DNA of 64,000 nucleotides from Methylobacter luteus IMV-B-3098. GTDB lineage: Bacteria > Pseudomonadota > Gammaproteobacteria > Methylococcales > Methylomonadaceae. Every line of letters begins with the position of its first letter. Position 1 is the stretch's first letter. Below the pieces are notes generated by a model. It searched no databases, was not told the origin of the DNA, and saw nothing but the letters and a program-made list of their open reading frames with translations. Position numbers and translations under genes: made by a program. Where the stretch lies: NCBI RefSeq assembly GCF_000427625.1, contig NZ_KE386569.1, positions 931,376 to 995,375 on the forward strand, read 5' to 3'. Positions 55,342-62,793 of this stretch are shown one piece after another.

Positions 55342-55821
55342 ATGCTGATCAAATTTCCGTTTGATTCATTCAGGCCGGTTGCCGGCGAAGCCAGCATCGA
55401 TATCGACAAGCCGATTCACGAGGTTTTTTCGTTTATCGGGGAGCATTTTTTCGACAACTATCCCAAATGGGCCCAAGAAGTCGTTGAATTTGAGCCCTTG
55501 GACGGCAAGCAGGTTTTTGTCGGCGCCAAAGCCAAACAGGTTCGTAAAGACAGCGGCGCGGAGGTTGAGTCAGTTTTTGAAATTACCGAATATCAACCGT
55601 TCAAACTGATTTTTCAAGGCCTGACCGCGCCCTACAGGCACAGCTATTTACTGGAAAATGGTAAAGAGGCAGAACCCACGCGCTTGACTTTTCGCTTTGA
55701 GTTGCTGGAACTTGAAGTTTTTATGCGCCCGTTTGAAAAACTGATACGGGCGGCCATTGAAGAGGGTGCGGAGAACACGGTTGAGAATATTAAAAATTTA
55801 ATCTCCGCCGAATGCAACTAA
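55342..55821 (+). CDS. SRPBCC family protein
   Basis: 159 aa from ATG 55342; GGGGAGA upstream. START/SRPBCC helix-grip signature: GEASIDIDKPIHEVFSFIGE, FEITEYQPFKLIFQG, LTFRFELLELEVFMRPFEKL, and a long C-terminal helix. Such proteins bind hydrophobic ligands such as lipids or polyketides. Lies 37 bases before the LOV gene and 500 bases before a sterol desaturase, so a lipid ligand is plausible. Confidence 0.78.
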   Translation: MLIKFPFDSFRPVAGEASIDIDKPIHEVFSFIGEHFFDNYPKWAQEVVEFEPLDGKQVFVGAKAKQVRKDSGAEVESVFEITEYQPFKLIFQGLTAPYRHSYLLENGKEAEPTRLTFRFELLELEVFMRPFEKLIRAAIEEGAENTVENIKNLISAECN

Positions 55822-55858
55822 GTCGACTCGCAATTATCAGACATACAGGAGTTTTATC

Positions 55859-56317
55859 ATGGCGTTTATTATTGAAAAAGATAGCGGTCTGATTCCGCAA
55901 GTGCTTTCGGCTATTTTGGATGAGTGCGTTAACGGCATAACCCTGGCCGATCCCGATCTGGAGGATGCCCCGATCGTTTATGCCAATAAGGCGTTTGAAC
56001 GTTTAACAGGTTACAGTCAGGCGGAAATCATCGGTCGCAATTGCCGCTTCCTGCAAGGCGATGACAGAGATCAGGATGCGCGCTATCAAATAGCTGAAGC
56101 GATCAAAAATCATCAAGTCGTTGAAGTGACTATAAGAAATTATAAAAAAGACGGCACATTGTTTCACAATCATCTCAAAATAATTCCGTTATTCGATAGG
56201 AAACACCGGCTTATCTATTATCTGGGTGTTCAGTATGACATCACCAGCCAGGTTAACGCGGATAATGAAATTAAAGCATTGACCAACTTGTTACACGCCA
56301 TGCCGAACAAATCATGA
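55859..56317 (+). CDS. Short LOV (blue-light receptor PAS) protein
   Basis: 152 aa with a single LOV domain and little else. The flavin loop GRNCRFLQ at 59-66 holds the photoactive Cys62; Asn94 (RNYKKDG), Asn104 (FHNHLKI) and Gln125 (GVQYDIT) fill the other FMN contacts. No kinase, GGDEF or HTH is attached, so output must be through dimerisation or partner contacts, as in short LOV proteins of Pseudomonas. Its stop overlaps an ATG of the desaturase frame (ATGA at 56314). Confidence 0.92.
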   Translation: MAFIIEKDSGLIPQVLSAILDECVNGITLADPDLEDAPIVYANKAFERLTGYSQAEIIGRNCRFLQGDDRDQDARYQIAEAIKNHQVVEVTIRNYKKDGTLFHNHLKIIPLFDRKHRLIYYLGVQYDITSQVNADNEIKALTNLLHAMPNKS

Positions 56318-56337
56318 GGTTTTATGAAGGTAAATCT

Positions 56338-57171
56338 ATGAATGAAGCAGTAAATATCAAGAGTGACGGCGACCTGCTTTTTAATGAAGCTTTGTTTGGG
56401 CTTGCCATCCTCGCTTTTATTTTGTTGCTAATTATTGAGAAGATTAAGCCGTACCGGCACTTTTCTGCCAAGACTTATAAAGAATCGGTAGTGACCAATA
56501 CCACGGCGTTTCTGTTTAACAATATCATTTTGACGGTATTAAGGGCGTCGTCACTGTTTCTTATCGCACAACAATTTGCGTCCTACGGATTATTGGGCGG
56601 TATGGAAAATGGCCCGCTCAAATGGTTGTTGGCTTTCGCTTTTTTTGATCTGGCCATTTATCTCTGGCATGTGGCGAGCCATAAATACGAATGGCTGTGG
56701 CGGTTTCATAAAGTGCATCACAGCGACAAGAGCTTTAATGTGTCCACCGGCTTTCGCTTTCATGTGTTCGATCTGTTGCTGGAAATCGTCTATAAGTCGA
56801 TATTTGTCGTCGTCATCGGCGTCAATGCGTATCTGGTGCTGTCCATCGAGATTATCGAGCTGTTTTTCATATTCTTCCATCATGCCAATATCCGTGTGCC
56901 CAAGGAGGATCTGATCTCGCAACTGATTATTACGCCATCATTGCACAGGGCGCATCATTCGACCTTGCGCAAGGAGCATGACAGCAACTATGGCATTGTT
57001 CTATCGGTCTGGGACCGCCTATTCAGCACGCGAAAAGAGCTGGTGCCTGAACATATCGGTCTGGACCTGATTGAAGCAGAAAATTTTATACAGCTGTTTT
57101 CGCTGGCGTTTATTACCGAACGCAAGATCCGGCAATTGCTGGGCTGGATTCCAAAGGGCAAAAAACCGTGA
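56338..57171 (+). CDS. Sterol desaturase / fatty acid hydroxylase family membrane enzyme
   Basis: 277 aa from ATG 56338 (GAAGG upstream); an ATG at 56314 overlapping the LOV stop would add 8 residues. Four or five spans. The diiron histidine boxes are complete: HxxxH at 111-115 (HVASH), HxxHH at 124-128 (HKVHH), HH at 181-182 (FFHHAN) and HxxHH at 203-207 (HRAHH). It hydroxylates or desaturates a membrane lipid or carotenoid using oxygen. Coupled to the LOV gene. Confidence 0.88.
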   Translation: MNEAVNIKSDGDLLFNEALFGLAILAFILLLIIEKIKPYRHFSAKTYKESVVTNTTAFLFNNIILTVLRASSLFLIAQQFASYGLLGGMENGPLKWLLAFAFFDLAIYLWHVASHKYEWLWRFHKVHHSDKSFNVSTGFRFHVFDLLLEIVYKSIFVVVIGVNAYLVLSIEIIELFFIFFHHANIRVPKEDLISQLIITPSLHRAHHSTLRKEHDSNYGIVLSVWDRLFSTRKELVPEHIGLDLIEAENFIQLFSLAFITERKIRQLLGWIPKGKKP

Positions 57172-57271
57172 ATAGCCCGCGCCGGTCCGCTGGTTATCGC
57201 ATTGGCATGCAGTGCTTGGCGCGGCGAGCGGGATAAAAACCGCCCGCGCAAATTTCGGCTATTAAAGGCAT

Positions 57272-57832
57272 TTATTGGCTGTCGAGTTGAACGGAAACCG
57301 GTATCGGCTTTGCAAGGCTATTGAAAACCGGGGAATATTTCTGAGCCATCCTGATGAGTTCCTCCTTCTGATCCTCGGAAACATCGGCCTCGATTTTGAA
57401 GTACACCCGGATATTCTTATAACCGACGGGAACCTCCTCCGATATGCCCAGAAAGCCGCGAAGGTCCAGGTCGCCTTCGTATCGGGATTCCACTTTCTTG
57501 ATTTCGATGCCCTTAGCGGCCGCGTGAGCGATAAGACTCGTCGTCAGGCACCCGGACAGGGCTACTAGAAGATACTCCACGGGATTCGCGCCCAGATTCC
57601 AGCCGCAAAGAACGGGCGGCTCATCTATATCAAAAGTCAATTGCTCGCGCGAGGTATCTTCATTCAGGGCGCCGTAAAAATCCTTGACTGTGGCGCAATT
57701 GTGGGTGCCGTCGATCCATGTATTGTTGGCGCGAAATTTGAATTGAGCAATTTCAGGGTTGTCCTTGATCTGTTCTATCGTATTGAATAACTGGTCTATG
57801 TTTACACCATTGATTTTCTGTTTCTGTGCCAT
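57272..57832 (-). CDS. OsmC family protein
   Basis: 186 aa. Redox-active pattern: PPVLCGWNLGANPVEYLLVA with one Cys, then SGCLTTSLIAHAAAKG with the second. Typical OsmC-type thiol peroxidase or related protein; the longer N-terminal half is characteristic of the non-OhrA branch. Cytoplasmic, acts on hydroperoxides. Converges with the desaturase gene. Confidence 0.85.
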   Translation of the reverse strand: MAQKQKINGVNIDQLFNTIEQIKDNPEIAQFKFRANNTWIDGTHNCATVKDFYGALNEDTSREQLTFDIDEPPVLCGWNLGANPVEYLLVALSGCLTTSLIAHAAAKGIEIKKVESRYEGDLDLRGFLGISEEVPVGYKNIRVYFKIEADVSEDQKEELIRMAQKYSPVFNSLAKPIPVSVQLDSQ

Positions 57833-58096
57833 CTTAATTTCCTCTTGCTGAGTAGTGTTGGATTACATTCTGATGTACGCAGTTAATTGATTTTTAACAG
57901 CCTGTGCAGGCTGGGTTGGAGCTTTAGCGGAAACCCGGCATGGGTGCTGCACAGCCGATTGCGTGTGGGGCGCCGAGAGTGGCCCCGAATCGATGCAATG
58001 GTTGTTTATGTTGGTTTTTCCGCCGTTTTAGCGGCCATTATTCAGTTTTTTGACTTGATTTCCATCCGTACCGTCGCTGATAGCTTGGTTTTCCAA
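57833..58096. other. Intergenic region
   Basis: 264 bases between OsmC and LysR genes on the same strand. A hairpin CAGCCTGTGCAGGCTG lies at about 57900. No gene is supported; long plus-strand frames here are antisense to LysR. Confidence 0.5.
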
Positions 58097-58972
58097 CTAC
58101 AACCCCATTTTCAATTTGGCCAGCAAGTCCTGAAGCTCGGATTTAGGCGAAACCTGCGTTTGATAAATCGCCTGGATAGTGCGGCTGATTTCCGGATCGG
58201 TCAGGTAGCGGAATTTCACATGCTCCGCATCCTTCGGCACAGTGAATTCCGGCAGCAGCGCGACGCCGATCCCGGCCCGCACCATGTTCAGTATCCATTC
58301 CTCGCTATTGCTGCGGTAGGTGGGGTACAGATCGATGTGCCTATCCTGACAAACGCTTTTGAGCTTGTCGCGCAGTTCGCAGTTGAGCCGGTCCAGATAG
58401 GGTTCTGATTGAATGGCTTTTAAATCGATACGCTGCGATTGATTGAAGCGATGTCTGGCGCTGAAGGCGACGACATAGCGTTCCTCGTAAAGCGGCAGAA
58501 ATTGATAGGCTCCTTCCTGTAAGTCTGTCGGAGCGCTAATCACCAGATCCAGATAGCCGGTATCCAATTGCGTCAGCAAACTGCTTTCGCTGTCGACGAT
58601 CAATTCCAGCTCGATGCGGGGATAAGCCTGCTGATAGTCGGCAAAAACGGCACTCAGGCGATGCGAGCTGATGGTGGCCATCATGCCAATCCGCAAGGGA
58701 ACGGTGTTCAAGCGGGTAAAGCGTATGGCCTCGGCTTTGATCGCCTGGGCTTCACGAAAAATTTGCCGGAGATTGGGTTCAACCAAACGCCCCAGGTCAG
58801 TCAGCCGGCAACCGGCTCTATCCCGGCTGAACAACTCACCGCCCAGTTCCTCTTCCAGTTTTTTGATCGCCTGCGTCAAGGAAGGCTGGGAGATATAGGC
58901 GGATTGCGCGGCGCGAGTGAAAGTGCCTTGGTCGCACACCGCCAGGAAGTAGCGAATCTGATGCATTTCCAT
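58097..58972 (-). CDS. LysR family transcriptional regulator
   Basis: 291 aa. N-terminal winged HTH: MEMHQIRYFLAVCDQGTFTR, AAQSAYISQPSLTQAIKKLE, ELGGELFSRDRAGCRLTDLG. C-terminal periplasmic-binding-like effector domain (GMMATISSHRLSAVFADYQQ; GIGVALLPEF). It is divergent from an EthD-type gene, with an inverted repeat between them, the usual layout for a LysR regulator and its target. Confidence 0.88.
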   Translation of the reverse strand: MEMHQIRYFLAVCDQGTFTRAAQSAYISQPSLTQAIKKLEEELGGELFSRDRAGCRLTDLGRLVEPNLRQIFREAQAIKAEAIRFTRLNTVPLRIGMMATISSHRLSAVFADYQQAYPRIELELIVDSESSLLTQLDTGYLDLVISAPTDLQEGAYQFLPLYEERYVVAFSARHRFNQSQRIDLKAIQSEPYLDRLNCELRDKLKSVCQDRHIDLYPTYRSNSEEWILNMVRAGIGVALLPEFTVPKDAEHVKFRYLTDPEISRTIQAIYQTQVSPKSELQDLLAKLKMGL

Positions 58973-58996
58973 GACTAGACGGCCTCATAGATAGGA

Positions 58997-59051
58997 AAAA
59001 CCTATTGTTCCATAGAAAGCCTGTATTTTACAAACCCTATCAATAGGTTTT
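58997..59051. promoter_or_regulatory. Probable LysR operator between divergent genes
   Basis: AAAACCTATTG at 58997-59007 and its inverse CAATAGGTTTT at 59041-59051 flank AT-rich sequence; a further ATAGG precedes the first. The spacing of about 44 bases between arm centres would place two LysR subunit pairs on one DNA face. Confidence 0.55.
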
Positions 59052-59088
59052 ACATAGCCCAACCCGTCAACAACTATATGAGAAAGCT

Positions 59089-59418
59089 ATGAAAGAAGCA
59101 AAATTGATTGTGATGTACCCGGTGCCTGCCGACCTGGCCTTGTTCGAACGGCGCTATACGGAAGAGCATGTGCCGATGGCTGTCGAAAAACTGGCAGGCA
59201 AAACCCGCTTCGTCGCTTCGCTGATTACTTCAACCGCGGGCAATACGCCAGCTCCTTTTCATCGTATCGCCGAAGTGTATTTTCCGTCGATGGCCGAGCT
59301 TGTGGCCTGCCTGCATTCCGAGGGCGGCCAGGAAACGGCCAGCCATGCCATGGAAATTTCCAGCGGCGGCGCGCCTTTATTTCTGATTTCCGAAGTCGAA
59401 ACCTTCAATTTCCAGTAA
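59089..59418 (+). CDS. EthD domain protein
   Basis: 109 aa. Ferredoxin-like EthD pattern: AKLIVMYPVPADLALFERRY, EEHVPMA, and HRIAEVYFPSMAELVACLHS. Small dimeric proteins of this type take part in ring-oxidation or ether-degradation systems or have unknown roles. First gene after the LysR operator, so probably its target. Followed by a membrane-anchored hypothetical gene. Confidence 0.8.
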   Translation: MKEAKLIVMYPVPADLALFERRYTEEHVPMAVEKLAGKTRFVASLITSTAGNTPAPFHRIAEVYFPSMAELVACLHSEGGQETASHAMEISSGGAPLFLISEVETFNFQ

Positions 59419-59436
59419 GGCACGGCAGGAGTTTCC

Positions 59437-60045
59437 ATGAATAAACACCATACCCCAGGCAATCGGCGGCACTGCCGCCGCAATTATGATATACGGTTAA
59501 TATTGCTTTTTTTTCTGCTGGCCGGCGTCCCCTTCGCCGCGCAGGCCCATCGCGGCGCCGTCGATGAAATCGATGCCTGCAATATCCGCGTGGGTCTCGA
59601 ACGCGTGCATTTTACAGCTTACACGCCGGCATTGTCAGGTAACAAAGAGTATTGCAAGGCGATTCCGCAACTCGGTCAGACCCATCTGGTTTTTGATTAC
59701 GAGGGCAAGCAGCTGCGCAACTTCAGCGTCGAATTCGAGATTACCAAGGAACCGGATGGCACCCGGATTTTTTATCAGGAACCGCAAAAAATAAAAACCG
59801 GCACCACAACCGGCGTGGTCGATTTCCGCCAACACGGTGCGGGCAATTATCTGGCGCATATCGCCATCGTCGATAAGGACAAACGCCTCGACACCCATAT
59901 TCCATTCTCGGTGGGTATTGAAGACGCCGACCAGAAAAGCTTTAGTCCGCTGCTGGCGACCACCCTTGGCCTGATGTTGGCGGTCTATGCGCTGATCAGA
60001 TTCGTCCTGATGAAGGAAAAGTCTCAGGAAACCCCGAAAGCATAA
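59437..60045 (+). CDS. Periplasmic hypothetical protein with C-terminal anchor
   Basis: 202 aa. Signal peptide with core LILLFFLLAGVPFAAQA, a beta-rich domain (VGLERVHFTAYTPALSG; LVFDYEGKQLRNFSVEFEIT; YLAHIAIVDKDKRLD) and one C-terminal span (LLATTLGLMLAVYALIRFVL). Two Cys could form a disulfide. Resembles small immunoglobulin-like periplasmic domains, but no family is recognised with certainty. Confidence 0.6.
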   Translation: MNKHHTPGNRRHCRRNYDIRLILLFFLLAGVPFAAQAHRGAVDEIDACNIRVGLERVHFTAYTPALSGNKEYCKAIPQLGQTHLVFDYEGKQLRNFSVEFEITKEPDGTRIFYQEPQKIKTGTTTGVVDFRQHGAGNYLAHIAIVDKDKRLDTHIPFSVGIEDADQKSFSPLLATTLGLMLAVYALIRFVLMKEKSQETPKA

Positions 60046-60097
60046 TCACCAAAGCACCGTCCCGAATCCGACAGACGATGCAATCCCCCGGAGACCC

Positions 60098-60988
60098 ATG
60101 ATGATCAACTTTTCCCGCTTAAAGCCCTATCTGACTTCGCGTAACAAATGGCTGGCGGTGTTATTTCTGTTGCCGGTTTTGCTGGCTTTCGTGTTGCTGC
60201 TTATGGACAATAGCGGCGACTTTGCCCAAATGGGCACGGCCTCTTACCGGCCCGAATCGGTCCAGGGCCGCTGCCAACCGGACCTGCTGATCGGCGAAGC
60301 CGGCGCCAGCCATGGCGAATCGACCCAGGATGGGATCAAGTACAACGTCCGCACGCCGCTCAATTACGACCCATCCATTGCCCACCCGCTGTTGCTGGTC
60401 TTGTCGCCGGCCGGCTCGAACCGGGCCAAAACCGAAAAGACCACGGGCCTGACGCTTCCGGCAACCACGGCCGGCTTCATCGTCGCCTATGCGGACCATC
60501 CGGAATTATCGCCTACCACAACCATTGAACTGGGCACTATTCCCAAGCGGGTGGCCGAAAAGTGGTGCATCGATGAAAAGCGGATTTTTATCACCGGTCA
60601 TTCCGACGGCGGCACTTCGGCGATGGCTTTGGCGTTCATGGCCGGAACCCGGCACATTCCCGGCGCCATAGCTTCCAGCGCCGCCGGCATCGGTTATCAG
60701 GACCTGCGCGACCGCCAGTGCCCGAAACCGCTGCCGGTCATGATCATGCACAGCGCCAACGATCACCTTTTTCCCGGCTATGGTCTCGAGTCGTCGGGAT
60801 GGTGGGCAGCCTGCAATAAGTGCGACCCGATCCCGGAAAAGCTGGTCAACGGTTGTTTCGGCTATTCCGGCTGCGCCGACGGCGTTAAAACCTGGTACTG
60901 CGAAGGCGATAAACTGCATGCGCAATGGCCGGCTATTAACGACACGCTCATCGATTTTTTTGCTTCATCGGGCCGTCGGCAACGATAG
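60098..60988 (+). CDS. PHB depolymerase / feruloyl-esterase-like alpha/beta hydrolase
   Basis: 296 aa with an N-terminal membrane anchor or signal (LAVLFLLPVLLAFVLLLM). Alpha/beta hydrolase features: LLLVLSPAGSNRAK, then ITGHSDGGTSAMAL with nucleophile Ser169, and LPVMIMHSANDHLFPG. A DGVKTWYCEGDKLHAQWP near the end carries the likely catalytic His. This is the LpqC/PHB-depolymerase type; it would act on short-chain esters or polymers outside the cytoplasm. GGAG before the ATG. Confidence 0.8.
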   Translation: MMINFSRLKPYLTSRNKWLAVLFLLPVLLAFVLLLMDNSGDFAQMGTASYRPESVQGRCQPDLLIGEAGASHGESTQDGIKYNVRTPLNYDPSIAHPLLLVLSPAGSNRAKTEKTTGLTLPATTAGFIVAYADHPELSPTTTIELGTIPKRVAEKWCIDEKRIFITGHSDGGTSAMALAFMAGTRHIPGAIASSAAGIGYQDLRDRQCPKPLPVMIMHSANDHLFPGYGLESSGWWAACNKCDPIPEKLVNGCFGYSGCADGVKTWYCEGDKLHAQWPAINDTLIDFFASSGRRQR

Positions 60989-61008
60989 TTTCACCGGGTT
61001 GGAATGTT

Positions 61009-61036
61009 GCAGGCTGGATTTATCAATCCAGCCTGC
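61009..61036. terminator. Hairpin between convergent genes
   Basis: GCAGGCTGGATT / AATCCAGCCTGC, a 12-bp stem with a 4-base loop, between the esterase gene and the kinase/phosphatase gene. No T-run on either side, so a bidirectional terminator only by position. Confidence 0.6.
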
Positions 61037-61048
61037 ACGACTGTGCGT

Positions 61049-62779
61049 CTACCCCATCAGTAAATACAGCAAAGCCAGATTGGTAAACAGCAACAGTGCC
61101 GTCAGGCCTTTCCAGAAACCGGTCGGGTTACGCTGCATGAGCGGCAGCCGCTCGTCCGGCCTCAGGAATTTCGGATTGGGCAGGGACAGGTCGAACAGGA
61201 ACTCCGACAGGTCGTCATAGCGCAGTTGCGGGTTGATGGCCGTGGCTTTTTTCAAGGCGCCGTCTATCCAGGCCGGCACCATGATGTTGTGATAAATGCT
61301 GGGCACGTATTTCAGTTTCGCCAGGCTCGGTTGATCCGGTCGTTCCGGCATGTCCGGGCCGAAGGGCAGGGCGCCGTTCAGCATTTCATAGGCGATGACG
61401 CCCAGCGAGTACAGATCGGATTTGATGCTGCCGCGCAGGCCCAAATGATATTCGGGCGCGGTGTAATTCAAAGTGCCCAGCACAGCTGTATGGCCGATGT
61501 GCTCCAGCGGCGTCATTTCCTCGATGCCGGCGATCTTGACGGAGCCGAAGTCGATGATTTTAACGGTGCCGTTTTTATCGAACATGATGTTTTCGGGCTT
61601 GAGGTCCTGATGCAGCATTTCCATGCGATGAAAGGCGCGCAGCCCTTTGGCGATCTGCTCCAGTATTTTGCGCGTCTCCTTGATGTCGGCTTTCGGGTTG
61701 GTATCCATCCATTGCCTGAGCGTGGGGCCCTCCAGGCATTCGGTGACATAGTAAATGCCGCTTTTTTCGCGGTCGCTGCCGAGGGTTTTCAGGACATGAT
61801 CATTATGAATCCGTTTCCCCACCCACTCCTCGTGCAGAAAATGTTCTATGTAGTGCGTGTCGTCGTCATACAGAATGGATGGGGTTTTCAGCACGACCCG
61901 CGTGCCGGTTTTCATGTCAAAAGCCCGGTAAATCTGCGTGCGCTTGCTGGCATGCAGTTCCTCTTCAATCCGGTAGCCGTCCAATACCATGCCGGGCTTC
62001 AGCGGCGGCGGGAAAGGCAGGTTGGCATGGCGGCGCAGGATTTCATCCTCTTTCGCCGGCGGCAGTTCCTCTATCCTGATCAGTTGGCAGGTTAAATTGT
62101 CGTCGCTTTTATTATCGAGCCCCAGCTGGACGATTTTTTCAGCCGTCAATGTTAAATCGGAGCTTCCCTGTAAAAGCCTTTTCAGGGTTTTTTCGTTGAT
62201 GAAATCATGCACGCCGTCCGTCGTCATCAGGAACAGGTCGCCTTTTTCCAGCGGCAGCGCCTGGTAATCGACATCCAGCCGGGGTTCTATGCCCATTGCC
62301 CGGTTCAGGTAGCTCTTTTCCTGGCTGACCCAGACGCGGTGGTCGCGGGTGATCTGTTCGAGATTGCCTTTGCGCAGGCGGTAGAGTCTGGAATCGCCGA
62401 TATGAAAAACATGTGCCGTGGTCGATTTGAAGACGCAGATGCTGAGCGTGCTGACCAGGCCCCTGGCGGACGCATAGCGGGCCTGCCCCTGGCTGTACAG
62501 CCAGGAATTGGTCGCGGAGAGGATCTTCTGCCCGGCATGGATCACGGACCAGGAATCAGGCGTGCTGTAATAATCCTCCAGAAAACCGACCACGCAGCAA
62601 TGGCTGGCCTGCTTGCCGGCATCGCTGCTGCTCATGCCGTCGGCAATGGCAACGGCGATGCCTTTGTAGGTCAGCTGGGGCTCTTCAGGCACCAGTGCGC
62701 CGAAGAAATCTTCATTATCGGCCTTGATGCCTTTGTCGCTGGCATGGCCCAGGCTGATCCGGAGTTTCGCTGATGACAT
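61049..62779 (-). CDS. Fused PP2C phosphatase / Ser-Thr protein kinase
   Basis: 576 aa. N-terminal PP2C domain: GIKADNEDFFGALV, GIAVAIADGMSSSDAGKQAS, YRLRKGNLEQITRDHRVW, GDLFLMTTDGVHDFIN, with the metal-binding aspartates. Then a Hanks-type kinase: RVVLKTPSILY (Lys), MLHQDLKPENIMFDKNGTVK and IIDFGSVK, ending in a C-terminal span (ALLLFTNLALLYLLMG). So one membrane-tethered protein holds both activities. It starts 15 bases after the narK stop on the same strand; this pair is seen in nitrate-assimilation operons of methanotrophs and others, and it may regulate nitrate uptake. Confidence 0.88.
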   Translation of the reverse strand: MSSAKLRISLGHASDKGIKADNEDFFGALVPEEPQLTYKGIAVAIADGMSSSDAGKQASHCCVVGFLEDYYSTPDSWSVIHAGQKILSATNSWLYSQGQARYASARGLVSTLSICVFKSTTAHVFHIGDSRLYRLRKGNLEQITRDHRVWVSQEKSYLNRAMGIEPRLDVDYQALPLEKGDLFLMTTDGVHDFINEKTLKRLLQGSSDLTLTAEKIVQLGLDNKSDDNLTCQLIRIEELPPAKEDEILRRHANLPFPPPLKPGMVLDGYRIEEELHASKRTQIYRAFDMKTGTRVVLKTPSILYDDDTHYIEHFLHEEWVGKRIHNDHVLKTLGSDREKSGIYYVTECLEGPTLRQWMDTNPKADIKETRKILEQIAKGLRAFHRMEMLHQDLKPENIMFDKNGTVKIIDFGSVKIAGIEEMTPLEHIGHTAVLGTLNYTAPEYHLGLRGSIKSDLYSLGVIAYEMLNGALPFGPDMPERPDQPSLAKLKYVPSIYHNIMVPAWIDGALKKATAINPQLRYDDLSEFLFDLSLPNPKFLRPDERLPLMQRNPTGFWKGLTALLLFTNLALLYLLMG

Positions 62780-62793
62780 AACCGGCGTCCTGC

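Noticed and set aside
61226-62095. 289-codon plus-strand frame opposite the phosphatase-kinase gene
   Set aside because: Antisense to conserved kinase motifs; no own motif.
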